Assembly: GCA_030374765.1 (NCBI GenBank) | Contig: JARGXX010000092.1 | Coordinates: forward strand, 2,330,001-2,394,000 | Direction: 5' to 3' | Length of the DNA: 64,000 nucleotides | Origin: Agarophyton chilense | Lineage: Eukaryota; Rhodophyta; Florideophyceae; Gracilariales; Gracilariaceae | In this document: one piece after another, positions 1-9,338 of the stretch | How the letters are laid out: each line of letters begins with the position of its first letter | Numbering within the stretch: position 1 is the first letter of the stretch | The notes under the pieces: generated by a model | Told to the model about the DNA's origin: nothing | Databases searched by the model: none | Seen by the model: only the letters and a program-made list of their open reading frames with translations | Position numbers and translations under genes: made by a program

Positions 1-1225
1 CAGCCTTGTTTCTGGAGTTTTTCAAAGGCCCCGATAAGGCCGGCATCAACCCGACTAAAGAGACTCTGTTTCACAAAATGCTGGAATAAAAGAAGACCCC
101 TGAATAACATCGTTAGATGCAAAAAGAGTTCACCAGTTGATGAAGAAGCAGTTCCTCAGAAAGAAAGACTTGCTTCTTCCTCGCATGATTTTCAGTCATT
201 TAGGGATATCCGCAAGATTCTCACTGCCATATCTATCACAGGGATGGTTGAGACCATTTACTTAACTTATAACAAACTGTTTTCGTCGCCGGGTGCAATT
301 TGCGGAACGCAAGGCTGCCTAGATGTTCTTTCAGGACCATTCTCGTCTTTTCTTGGGGTGCCCCTAACTGTGTTTGGAGCTCTCGCCTACGCGATTTTTG
401 CTTACCTGTGTACTTGGCCTCTAGCTGCCGAGGAAAAGAAAGTCGACTCCGAGGGCGACGACAAGCCCAGAGTGATTCCAGCTGATGAGGTTTATGTCGT
501 ACGGGATGCGGCGACGAGGCCTTTAATGCTCGCTGTCTCCTCAGCCATGTTCTCGTTTTCTGCCTGTTTGATGAGCCTTCTTGTGTTTGTGATTCGTTCT
601 ATGTGCCCCTACTGTGTTTTTTCGGCAGTCCTTAGTACCACCCTGTTCGTTTTGACTGCTTTCATAGGAAAGGCGGTCTCAGAGTGGAAGACAGCGCTCA
701 AGATTGGAGCAGCATCGGCTTCCTTTGCGAGTGTGTGTGCTGCTGCTTTGTTTTTCCTCGGAATGCCTGCCTACTCTCAAGCACAAGGCTCTGGTGTTCC
801 ACAAAAGCCTCCAGAGATTACACTCTCATCTGACTCAGATGCAATTGTAAGTTCAAGCAAAATGTTTCAAATTCACTCGTCTCCCAGATCGCAGCGACTC
901 ACGCAACTTGTTTTTTCCCCATTTCTGCTCCTTTCTGCATCCTGTCCAGAGAACAGCAGAAAAGTTAGCGCGGAAGAATACCAAAATGTACGGCGCATTC
1001 TGGTGCACGCATTGTTATGATCAGAAGCAACGGTTTGGAAAGAAAGCATTTTCGCAAATACCATACATCGAATGCGATAAAAATGGGGTCAACACTCAAT
1101 ATAAGTTATGTAGAGAAAAACGAATCCCAGGTTATCCAACGTGGGAAATTGGAGGAGAACTGTATCCCGGCGAAATTGAGCTCTCAGAGCTGGAGAGATT
1201 GGCAGATGAGCCCAAGGCGGATTAG
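1..1225 (+). CDS. VKOR-thioredoxin fusion oxidoreductase (plastid-type, LTO1-like), 5' end unresolved
   Basis: Exons end at 846 and resume at 950. The VKOR domain is a multi-helix membrane quinone oxidoreductase that drives disulfide formation; in plants and cyanobacteria it is fused to a lumenal thioredoxin-like domain. Visible here are the loop cysteines in GAICGTQGCLDVL, the Ser/Gly-rich loop leading to GVPLTVFG, the active-site pair CPYC (residues 121-124 counted from the first in-frame ATG at 244), and after the intron a Trx-like domain with WCTHC and GYPTWEIGGELYPGE. The ATG at 244 lies inside transmembrane segment 1, so the true start is probably upstream. The frame is open to base 1, with a basic, Ser-rich stretch that could be a transit peptide but contains no ATG. 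Family assignment is secure; plastid location is inferred from the family. Confidence 0.85.
3..89 (+). CDS. possible C-terminal end of an unidentified upstream gene
   Basis: A 28-codon reading frame enters from the window edge and stops at TAA 87-89. Its composition, a mix of hydrophobic, charged and helix-forming residues ending in KMLE, looks like a genuine protein C-terminus. It is too short to assign to a family. It overlaps, in another frame, the open 5' extension of the VKOR gene, so at most one of the two readings is coding here. Sequence to the left of the window would decide. Confidence 0.3.
   Translation, partial: ALFLEFFKGPDKAGINPTKETLFHKMLE
847..949 (+). other. spliceosomal intron in the VKOR-Trx gene
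   Basis: A GTAAGT donor at 847 and a pyrimidine-rich tract ending TGTCCAG at 949 bound a 103-nt phase-0 intron. Removing it joins the VKOR domain (frame 1) to the thioredoxin-like domain (frame 2), which otherwise lie in different frames. It falls at the linker between the two domains. Confidence 0.85.
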
Positions 1226-1457
1226 AGAATCAAACGTGAAGTTGAAACTACCATAGGCTGTACGAAGCGTTCTAAGCGAGAAAAGAAAATTTTGACCTCC
1301 TTTTGTGATGTTCATGGGAACGCCAAGAAAAGGGTCTAGAATCGGTGGAATAGGTTTGAAGCCGCAGCTGTTATGGATACGTTTGGAACGGGGAATATAA
1401 AGGTGATAGGGTATGGGTCAGGAAAAGGAAATTGCATCAGTTGGTTCATTTAAACTT

Positions 1458-2618
1458 CTACAGGCTGGAAGCTCGTCTTCGCAGTTTGGAAACAAGGCGT
1501 ATCAAACGCATTCGATCGCCGAGAGGCATAGTAGATCCGAACTCGGCCTTAATATCCTCATCACTTAGATTTAGAAGGGCATGACCGTCAATCCTCTCTT
1601 CAATGAAAAGCTGTCTATATTCTCCAAGACCGGAAAAGTCCAACTCGTCGACGACCTCACTGAGCCCCCAATATTCAACGTTTGTTGCTCTTGAACCGGT
1701 GACGCGAGTCTTGAGGGTGTCGTCAAATCGATCAAACTCATCTTCTTCATCAAAGTCGGCAATGGGATCAGTTGCAATGCTGCTGCCTTTTCTGAAACCC
1801 AGCAGGCGCGTGGCTAAAAACGAAAAGCCCGCGCCGAGGGCTAGCACTGGTAGCATCATCTTGGCCAAGAGCCCTGCAGTAAAGAGCGGAGCGCCGAAAA
1901 TAACAAAACCGAAGCCCGTGGTCATTAGAACGCCAACGACAAAAGCGGTGAAGGACAGCAAGACAAGAAACATGAGCGGGGCTGCAACTAGAGAAACGGC
2001 AGCGACGGCAAGAAACAGAGAAATATGAAAAACAGCATTGAGAAGGGAACCAGCAAAGGTGACGGCGGCCAGAGAGGCCACGACGATGGCGAATCTTTCG
2101 TTGTTACTGGCGTTTCGCCATGTGTGTTGAATTGCTTGGGTGATATTTGACAAGGATTTGGTATGAGCGCGACGACTACCGGTTGGTGTGCGATGGTACT
2201 GACGCATTACAAATAGCGGGACTGGAGTTGAGGTGGGGTTGCGATAGCGCAAACAGTGCGTCCATTTTGCGGTGCGAAGCGGGGACACAAAAGCGGTAGT
2301 GTAAACGCTGCTCGTAGTGTTAGAAGATGTTAAAGGTAAAGCATTGAATATAAAGGCAACTGTGTGGAGCGGCATGACGGTTGGGGTTTGCGCACGGTGG
2401 CAGGGGAAAAAAGCGTTGGGCGTGGTTATGGAGCTGCGGAGGAAGAACGGGGTGGTTACAGCGGTGCGTGTGCACGAGGGCACACGGCGCATGCATAGCT
2501 CAGCTGCAGTTGAAGGCTTTGATTTGCCATGGTGTGGTGATATACGAAGAGATGATAGGCTCGTCTGGATTGCAAACTCTGCAAAGCGGAGACGGTGGCG
2601 GCTGCTGCGACATGGCAT
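1458..2618 (-). CDS. multi-pass or membrane-anchored protein with C-terminal SAM domain
   Basis: The first ATG (2618) gives 386 residues; other in-frame ATGs at 2492, 2375 and 2207 are possible. The N-terminal ~150 residues are rich in Ser, Thr, Arg and His and poor in acidic residues, as in organelle transit peptides. Residues ~175-274 form a long, almost uninterrupted hydrophobic block, enough for about four transmembrane helices. An acidic linker (DEEDEFDRFDD) follows. Residues ~317-383 match a sterile alpha motif: WGLSEVVDELDFSGLGEY, then IDGHALLNLSDEDIKAEFG and LGDRMRLIRLVSKLR. SAM domains mediate self-association or protein binding. The membrane part resembles no family I can name. It is convergent with VKOR-Trx, with 232 bp between the two stops. 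The SAM call is strong; plastid targeting is inference. Confidence 0.8.
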   Translation of the reverse strand: MPCRSSRHRLRFAEFAIQTSLSSLRISPHHGKSKPSTAAELCMRRVPSCTRTAVTTPFFLRSSITTPNAFFPCHRAQTPTVMPLHTVAFIFNALPLTSSNTTSSVYTTAFVSPLRTAKWTHCLRYRNPTSTPVPLFVMRQYHRTPTGSRRAHTKSLSNITQAIQHTWRNASNNERFAIVVASLAAVTFAGSLLNAVFHISLFLAVAAVSLVAAPLMFLVLLSFTAFVVGVLMTTGFGFVIFGAPLFTAGLLAKMMLPVLALGAGFSFLATRLLGFRKGSSIATDPIADFDEEDEFDRFDDTLKTRVTGSRATNVEYWGLSEVVDELDFSGLGEYRQLFIEERIDGHALLNLSDEDIKAEFGSTMPLGDRMRLIRLVSKLRRRASSL

Positions 2619-2995
2619 GAGTAGAAAACGACAGCTGTGCCCGCTGTACACGACTAAAGGTTGGGCGGTGGCCACGTTTCAACGTGTCAACGATTGGTGA
2701 GGGGAAACGATAAGTGGAAAAGATAAGTGGAAACGATGGGCCGATAAGTTAGATTACAAACCAGGTAGGGAGCGGTGTGACGCGGCGCGCATGGCGGCCG
2801 GGTGCGTGCAGTGTCCTGCGCGAGAAAAGGTAGCTTTACGAGATGGCTGTGTTGGTGAGAGTCGGCGACGCTGCTCTCATCATGTTTTAGGGGAGGGGGG
2901 GGGCGGGGGTTCATGGTGAGCAGCGTCCTCCCAAGTTGGTAGACCGGGACGGGCGGTGTGATGAAGTGGGCAGCTTGTCAAAGTGTCATGCGGAC

Positions 2996-3025
2996 GCACC
3001 GCGCGCACCGCGCGCACCGCGCGCA
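2996..3025. repeat. 9-bp tandem repeat
   Basis: Three exact head-to-tail copies of GCACCGCGC followed by a partial fourth. Confidence 0.9.
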
Positions 3026-3296
3026 CACCTTACACCAAGCGGTAAGCGCCGGCCATACGTCATAGAGGGCGGTGCGCAATGACGTCACGCGCTGCTCGCT
3101 TGCGACTGTTAAACATTACAAACGTTTGAAAGCGCGCAGCACGCGAAGCATGTTGTCGACACATCATAGTCCAGCCACGTGGCCACGTGCAAGAGAATCT
3201 TCCCGCGTCGCGCGCCTCTTAACGGTGGCGCACAAGATCCGCGTGTGTGCGTGCGCAGTTGCGCACGCGGACAGCGCGCGGCACGCGCGTGCTCGC

Positions 3297-3338
3297 TGCA
3301 AACAGCTCTTTTGCAAACAGCTCTATGCAAACAGCTCT
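3297..3338. repeat. 13-bp direct repeat, three copies
   Basis: TGCAAACAGCTCT occurs exactly at 3297-3309, 3312-3324 and 3326-3338, with spacers of 2 and 1 nt. CAGCTC is an E-box-like core, so repeated factor binding upstream of the plus-strand gene is possible but unproven. Confidence 0.85.
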
Positions 3339-3720
3339 GCGCGCGAGCCGTTCGGGTCACGCGCACGCACGCGTGTGGAAAGATAGATACGAAGGTACAT
3401 ACTGTACCCTTCGTACAAAGCGCGTGCCGCTGTGACCGTTGGCGCTGTGCCGCACGCACTCTTGATCCGTTCAGCTCCGCCGCGCCCTCCATCGTCCCTC
3501 GCGCGTCTCGCTTGCCGTCGCGTCCCCTTCCTGTCTCGAGTGTACCCCACTATCCCCCGTCCACCAGACCGTTTGGCCTGGTCGCCCGCGCCCTCCGCCA
3601 CCCGCTGCCCGTCTTGCCCGTGCCGCCCGCCTGTCGTGCCTTGCGTCGGCGCCGTGAGTCCACCCTTGCCGTCTGTGCCTCGCTTTGACGCCGTTGTGTT
3701 GCGTCAGTCTTGGCCCCATC

Positions 3721-4995
3721 ATGCGCTCTTGTGATATCTCTTACCGCTCATTACTGCCTTCTCGGCGTTCCCTCTCCTCACTTCGCTTCTCCTCTTCCGC
3801 CGTGCGTCACTGTCTCCCGCATGATCCCCACCAAACTTCCCAACATCTCCGTGCTACTACCTCCCTCATCCGCTCGAGGTCCGAAATATCCTTTGACTCC
3901 ACTCCCATTCACGTTGTAGCCGTCCACACACCTTCCGCATCGCCTAAACCCCAACCTTACTCACCTGCCCCCCGCTCCCCCGTCTTATCTTCCCCCCCTT
4001 CCCCGTCCCATCCTTACCCCCCCGAAATGGATCTTCCGCCCCCACCCAATCTCCCACTCCCGCCCTCCTGCGACCAACTTCCAACCGGACTGTCGCAAGT
4101 CCACCACCGTCCCCATTCGTCGCTGGAAGATACTGACTTGCTCAGTGATGATGACTCCTCCTCAGTCGCTTCGTCAGATGACCTGTCCAACCCGCCTTCG
4201 CCCAACAACTTCTTCATTCACAACGGTTATCGATACGATGGCGATGTCTTCGAACTGCGCCCGCCACAAGAGCGCTCCATCGGTTCACGCCCGGAGCGAG
4301 TGCTGGAACACAAACCACTGTTGCTGGCCAATCGCCAAACCTTTAACCGCGTGTACTCCGAGGGTACCTACAACGCACGCCCGTCCTCTTTGCGCCAGCC
4401 TGTCGCGCGCGCTCGCAGGAGACACGCCCACATGGATCCCACCGACCCCTCCCAAAACATCAGCAGAAAGGTAACTCGGCCCCCAAGCGTACGTCCTTCT
4501 GGTGTGGAGTGGCACCATTCGAGCGGCAGTCTTGCAGATTGCATTGCGGCTGCCAGACAGAATGCTACGGTAAACGGCGATGATAAGCTCAAGGGTTTGT
4601 TGGCATACTCGCCTGTGCCGATTACCAGACAGAGTGGAACACCGCCACCGTCATTTTTGCCGCCCACGCCGCTGGCACCCCCTCCTCCCATTTCAATGGT
4701 TCACGATCTTGAGAATCTGAATCCCTCGCCGTCTTTGGACAAGCGCGGACGTAGTTACACGTCTTTTGCGCCGAGCACCTTTGCGGCGAATAACGTGTAC
4801 AATGGGCAAGTGGATGAGAAAGCTTCTGCAAGTGCAGTGCTTCGTTCAGCCAAGCCACAGAAGGTTAAGAGTACAAAGTTTGGCGGCAGTACTGGGAAAG
4901 GTGGGTGGTTTAGGGAAAAGGAAAGGGAAAAGGAGAGGGAAAAAGAGAAGGAAAAGGAAAAAAGGCCGTCTTTTTGGAAATTGTTGTCGCGCTGA
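3721..4995 (+). CDS. unrecognised Pro/Ser-rich protein with basic KE-repeat tail
   Basis: Single-exon frame of 424 codons from the first ATG at 3721 to TGA at 4993-4995. I do not recognise it. Residues ~1-110 are rich in Pro, Ser and His. An acidic Ser stretch (DLLSDDDSSSVASSDD) follows, then a more ordered central part (NNFFIHNGYRYDGDVFELRP and onward to ~residue 300) with a second polyproline run (PPTPLAPPPP). The C-terminus has alternating KE/RE repeats ending RPSFWKLLSR, probably a charged single helix. No signal peptide or membrane segment is seen. The composition suggests an intrinsically disordered scaffold or RNA-binding protein. Codon composition becomes less extreme after ~4030, so an internal start at ATG 4027 is possible. 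Confidence 0.65.
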   Translation: MRSCDISYRSLLPSRRSLSSLRFSSSAVRHCLPHDPHQTSQHLRATTSLIRSRSEISFDSTPIHVVAVHTPSASPKPQPYSPAPRSPVLSSPPSPSHPYPPEMDLPPPPNLPLPPSCDQLPTGLSQVHHRPHSSLEDTDLLSDDDSSSVASSDDLSNPPSPNNFFIHNGYRYDGDVFELRPPQERSIGSRPERVLEHKPLLLANRQTFNRVYSEGTYNARPSSLRQPVARARRRHAHMDPTDPSQNISRKVTRPPSVRPSGVEWHHSSGSLADCIAAARQNATVNGDDKLKGLLAYSPVPITRQSGTPPPSFLPPTPLAPPPPISMVHDLENLNPSPSLDKRGRSYTSFAPSTFAANNVYNGQVDEKASASAVLRSAKPQKVKSTKFGGSTGKGGWFREKEREKEREKEKEKEKRPSFWKLLSR

Positions 4996-6787
4996 TCGTG
5001 TATCTGCCGCCTGTGCGGTGAGAAGCTTTAATTAGTAACAACATTCAGTGTATGAACAGTGAACTGGGACGGCGGAATTTCACAAACAACTCGAGACCGG
5101 CTCGCGAGCACGGACATGGACTCAGATAGTGGAAGATGAGCACTTCAACAGCGCCTGTCATTAGATGCCATACACAAAGGTAGTTCCTTAGCACGTGTAG
5201 AATTTTGCAAGCAGACATTTAGTTAAAAAGAGTCGAGTATCTAGACGACAATCATGCTGGTAAGGCCGGGTGGAACAGGAGGTGTGGCTGGCTTTCGATT
5301 GGTGGCCCATGGCGATGAAGCGTTGGCATGGTATGGCTTCGCAAGTGACATGTCGTTGCTTCCATGCGCGATCTTGAAGAACAAGTGATCAGTGACGTCG
5401 CAAGAAATGTTCGCACGGGTAGGCGCAATCGCGCGGCACAGGTGATGGAAAGTATACAAAATGCACTGAACTTTAACCGCAAAACGAAGAGCGAGTGGCG
5501 AAATGAGCGACTCGAGAGCGACTGCTGTTTTTGTGAGCGTTGGCTAGAGAGGAACAAGGAAAAGAGTGGATTCACTGCTTCGCTGCGTGCGGGACGATGC
5601 TCTCCGAGACCTGGATTGCTGGGAGCACATCGCGTCGAAAGATGCAGAGGAGTATGTTGGCTTGAACTTTTTGTTGGTTGGCAATCAGCGTCAGGGATGC
5701 AAATGCACCGTTGGTAAGCAGTGCGGTGTTTGGTCACTACGGTGTGGTGCATTCGGTACAGGTTCGAATTCAAATGATAAATTTCTGACGCTTACTTTCA
5801 ACACGTGTTCTTCACAAGCTCGGCGGGGGGAAGTCGAGCTCTCCGGGCGTTGACGGTGGTGGCGGCGGACAGCAGTGGAGCTCACGCTGCTCGCCGCCAC
5901 CCGCTGAGCTCGCTACAGGCAATAAAGACCATAGGTTTGTTCGTCCCGAACTATCTCGCTCTTTGTGTTAGGCTCTGCGCACGGGTTCCACACCCTCTCC
6001 TTTTACTTTTCTGATTGGCGCAAAACACAAGTGGTCCTACTAGTGTAGCTAGCTAAAGGAATGGGGCTGTAACCCTACCAAGCCGTGTCTCTTGTCTCAC
6101 ACGCCTCACAGGCCCCTCTCTCTGCAGTAGCTAAACTACTACGTGCGTGTAGCTCCACTAGCTAGACAGCCGAGGGGCGTGTAACGGGGCATCGGTCTCC
6201 GTCCTCCGTGCGCCACTGCTCTGTGGCGCAACACGTGGACACTTCACGCGAGTAGTCCACGTGCAACGCTGGCCACGTTTGAAGAGTAGCGACGCATTGT
6301 GCCATGCGATCTCTTCCCAATCCATGCGCCTATACACACTCGGGCGTGGCCGCTGATCGTCTCGCTCCCCTGTTCGAATTGATAACGTGCACGGTGACCA
6401 TGGCGCACCGCTGCCTGTTCCAATTGCAGTGCGCGCCACTGCGCCGCCGTTGTCCGGCGCAGGGGCTCTATGCGCTGCCTGCCTTTGGCGTTACGTCGGA
6501 CGTCGCCCCCACCCCCGCCTTGCCGCACTGAGCGGCAGCGTTGTTGGCGTGCAAACCCCGCTTCCGTTCAACCCGTGGCGTTCGACGTTTTTGCGGCGAC
6601 GCCTCCATGTTCTTCTTCTTGTCACACTCCCTCTTTCAATTACAACTGCCTGCTCTTGCGTTCCTTGCTCTCGTTCCGCTCATAACCGTTTTTCGTCACT
6701 CGGAGCTGCTTCATCCCGCATGTTTTCTTCACTCTTGTGAACCATTCTTGTTTCACATTGCTGCCTATGTGCCTTCCCCTGACAAAC
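4996..6787. other. intergenic region without a supported gene
   Basis: About 1.8 kb holding the 3' flank of the preceding gene and the 5' region of the glycoprotein gene. Overlapping frames occur on both strands around 5250-5770 (173 codons minus, 117 codons plus). Neither shows a domain, and the minus one has Ser/His/Arg-rich antisense-like composition, so neither is called. Confidence 0.5.
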
Positions 6788-9268
6788 ATGCGTGTATCTT
6801 GCTGCCTATTGCTGCTTGTGCTTTGCGCCGGCGCAATTGCGCACCCGTATCCGTATCACTATGCCAACCGCACTCGTTTTCGATCTTCTCAGTCGAACAG
6901 TACGCGCTCTTCTCGTCGAGGCCCTGATCCACAACAAGTTGCGCCTGTTATCAATGATTCTCACCTCCCATCACATCTCAGGGTTTCTCACAGTCCGCTA
7001 CCTGCTACCATTGGCGGTGGTCGCACTCTTCCATCTAGTGCTTTCTATGCCCTCAGGTTCACTCTATCTAAGAACTTGCAGAGAAATACGAAAAACCACA
7101 AATCTACCTTTAAAGCTACCAACCATTCCCCATTGAGTGAAGCGTCTTCCTCTGGCGAAACTACACAGGAGTCTCTTCGCAATCACTCACACCTTTCATC
7201 ACAGAGCCCCACCCAACACAGAACTAATTCCTCCTCGCAGGGCAACAGCACTTTATCTTCACAAACCAGCAGCCCCCCTTATCAGGACGAACGAGCCAAA
7301 TCACTGAGTGAGAAAGCCGCAAGGGTCTTCAAGGCTTTGGGCTTGAAGGGTTTGCAACATCTCCTTTTCTCAATCGCCCAACCCAAACTTTTGGATAGCG
7401 ACGACACTTTCGGGACGAACCGCACCTTCCCGTCTGTTTCTGGAGAAACTGATGACGTGGAGAAATTTACCCTTCCTCCCAATGATACTTCAGTCAAGTT
7501 ATCCGAAGACACAAACTTATCCGAAATTCTTGGGTTGCTTTTGAAAGCCGCTCAGAATGAATCTGATACCTTCACAACAGATCCAGAGCCGCCGAATGAG
7601 GCAACAACAGCATCAGACTCGTCACAAGTGTCACCTAACAATAGTTCTTCAGCCCAGAACCGAACAAAGACCGCAAACGATGGGGAGCTTTTGCGCGAGG
7701 TTCGGATGAATGCTACTAAGGAAGAAGCCACCCATGAACCCCCGGACAGCGCACGAATATTGGCAACCAACATTCCTGTCATGACGCACAAATTCACTAA
7801 ATCCAAATCTTCACTGCGAAATCGGGCCACTGGAGCTAAGGTGAATGCATCCAGAGCGAAAGGGCGGGCGAATCGGATCAAAACCGAGGCTATCCCTGTC
7901 ATCTACAACAGTTCGTATGTGTTGGCAGACAAGATTCCATTCAAAGCTTACGTAATGATTCAGAAGTTGAATGGTCTGGTCCATCTCGTGAACGAAACCG
8001 GTTCTAAAAAGGAAAACATGTCGCAAAATGGAAATTCTCGATCGCTTGCAAGTCGTGTCAGTCAGCCGGACGAACTTTTGCTATTGGCTAAGAGGCATGT
8101 CATGGACTTGTATAGAGCCATTATTCTGGAAGGATCAAACATCAAGCACCAAATAACGAACGGTACAGTCGCGTTTACTTCACTTTCGACCAATACAAAG
8201 CTTTCTGAAGGTGTGAATGGAATTGGTTCCGAAGACAATGAAGACGTGGAGACCGAGAACGAGGATCCAAACAACGAGTTGAGTGAGGCCCTGGCCACTC
8301 CGCTTCCTTTAGCACCAGTATCGTCAACAGTCCCTTCTGAAGGGATCGGATTGGGTTCTTCTGGGGAGAATCCGGAAACGATGCGAGAAGGAAGTGAAGG
8401 AATCGCATCGTCTTCATCGACTGTAACGACCCCTTCTCCTAGCTCTACGGCGACAATGGGAGGGGCCTCTGTCGAGGATGCTGAGGATGGCATGAACGAT
8501 GAATGGGAGACTGGGGCAGTTTCGTCCCAATCAGCTATACCGTCGCCCACATTTACTTCGTCTGTTGAGGTTCTTGATTCTGCCAACACTGAATCCCAAA
8601 TTGACGACATGATGTCAACTCCTTTACCTTCAGGACATCTTATTAGTGTTCCTCCAATGGCAGTACCTATGAACTTGGAAACAACTACGATGCCCGAAAA
8701 GAACTATGCGGTGCGAGATGGAGAAAACATGACTCAACTTTCAGAAATGGTCTACAAAGTAGCCCGCGAAGAAGATGTGTTTTCAATGGCAGCCGCGCCT
8801 TGTGACGAAGTTACGGATTGGATGCCCGATGTAGTGCGTCGATTGCAAAACGAATTAGTCGGTTTTCAGTTTTACTGCGTCGATACAAGACGACCTGCTC
8901 AGGATATGAGCCCTCTAAGACGGGTCTTTGCAGATGTTGCGACAGACTTCGTTCAAATAGGTGCTGACGATATCAAGGACTCGATTCCAGAGGACTTGGA
9001 TATGGTGGTGAGCTGGAAAGGATTGCAACGATGGGGGATGGAAAGAGGATGGCACTTTCTGCGAGGTCTGAGAGACAGTGGGGCGAAGTTCGTGCTGGTG
9101 AGCAACAACCCTGGAATCATGAACATGGAAGCAAATGAGAGAGCTGTGAACGTTCGCAACTCGCCTCTGTTGTTTGGCGAACCGCGTCGAGTGGTTGGTG
9201 GGGTTACGCGGGATAACTCCCTGCAGCTTCTGCTTTACGCTATGGATGACATTCGGAATGGGTTTTAA
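6788..9268 (+). CDS. secreted Ser/Thr-rich glycoprotein with C-terminal methyltransferase-like domain
   Basis: The ATG at 6788 gives 826 residues and a textbook signal peptide (MRVSCCLLLLVLCAGAIAHP); an in-frame ATG at 6737 would add 17 residues ahead of it. The next ~660 residues are Ser/Thr/Pro-rich and low in complexity, with well over fifteen N-glycosylation sequons (NRT, NSS, NDT, NAS, NGT and others) and acidic Ser/Thr blocks, as in wall or matrix glycoproteins. The last ~160 residues are ordered and resemble a class I methyltransferase: APCDEVTDWM in place of the PCG-x-WM motif, a strand ending FYCVDTRR, DLDMVVSWKGLQRW, then FVLVSNNPGI and VNVRNSPLLFGEP. The usual glycine after the PC motif is Asp, so catalysis may be lost. 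The secretory and glycoprotein call is strong. The methyltransferase similarity is from my recall of the motif order and is moderate. Confidence 0.8.
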   Translation: MRVSCCLLLLVLCAGAIAHPYPYHYANRTRFRSSQSNSTRSSRRGPDPQQVAPVINDSHLPSHLRVSHSPLPATIGGGRTLPSSAFYALRFTLSKNLQRNTKNHKSTFKATNHSPLSEASSSGETTQESLRNHSHLSSQSPTQHRTNSSSQGNSTLSSQTSSPPYQDERAKSLSEKAARVFKALGLKGLQHLLFSIAQPKLLDSDDTFGTNRTFPSVSGETDDVEKFTLPPNDTSVKLSEDTNLSEILGLLLKAAQNESDTFTTDPEPPNEATTASDSSQVSPNNSSSAQNRTKTANDGELLREVRMNATKEEATHEPPDSARILATNIPVMTHKFTKSKSSLRNRATGAKVNASRAKGRANRIKTEAIPVIYNSSYVLADKIPFKAYVMIQKLNGLVHLVNETGSKKENMSQNGNSRSLASRVSQPDELLLLAKRHVMDLYRAIILEGSNIKHQITNGTVAFTSLSTNTKLSEGVNGIGSEDNEDVETENEDPNNELSEALATPLPLAPVSSTVPSEGIGLGSSGENPETMREGSEGIASSSSTVTTPSPSSTATMGGASVEDAEDGMNDEWETGAVSSQSAIPSPTFTSSVEVLDSANTESQIDDMMSTPLPSGHLISVPPMAVPMNLETTTMPEKNYAVRDGENMTQLSEMVYKVAREEDVFSMAAAPCDEVTDWMPDVVRRLQNELVGFQFYCVDTRRPAQDMSPLRRVFADVATDFVQIGADDIKDSIPEDLDMVVSWKGLQRWGMERGWHFLRGLRDSGAKFVLVSNNPGIMNMEANERAVNVRNSPLLFGEPRRVVGGVTRDNSLQLLLYAMDDIRNGF

Positions 9269-9332
9269 GTGTAGTTAACATATTTAAATTCTGTAGACGC
9301 TCCTACAAAGGTCGACCTCGATGGGCGGCTCA

Positions 9333-9338
9333 AATAAA
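9333..9338 (+). terminator. AATAAA polyadenylation signal candidate
   Basis: AATAAA lies 65 bp after the stop codon of the glycoprotein gene, a plausible 3'-end signal; no transcript evidence is available. Confidence 0.4.

Larger units (their letters stand above)
2619..3720. other. GC-rich intergenic region between divergent genes
   Basis: No convincing gene. The region separates the SAM-domain gene (-) and the Pro/Ser-rich gene (+) and so probably holds both promoters. It is rich in CpG and GCGC, and carries two short tandem repeats listed separately and a GATAAGTGGAAA motif repeated around 2708-2735. Open frames here are Arg/Ala/Cys-rich on both strands, as expected of CpG-rich noncoding DNA. 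Confidence 0.6.

Noticed and set aside
3109..3722. Several frames over 80 codons on both strands
   Set aside because: They lie in CpG- and GCGC-rich DNA that suppresses stop codons, overlap each other, and encode Arg/Ala/Cys-rich peptides.
5252..5773. 173-codon minus-strand frame and overlapping 117-codon plus-strand frame (5364-5717)
   Set aside because: No domain, signal or membrane segment; Ser/His/Arg-rich antisense-like composition; neither is supported over the other.
5761..5775. GGTTCGAATTC resembling a T-loop
   Set aside because: No flanking stems form a cloverleaf.
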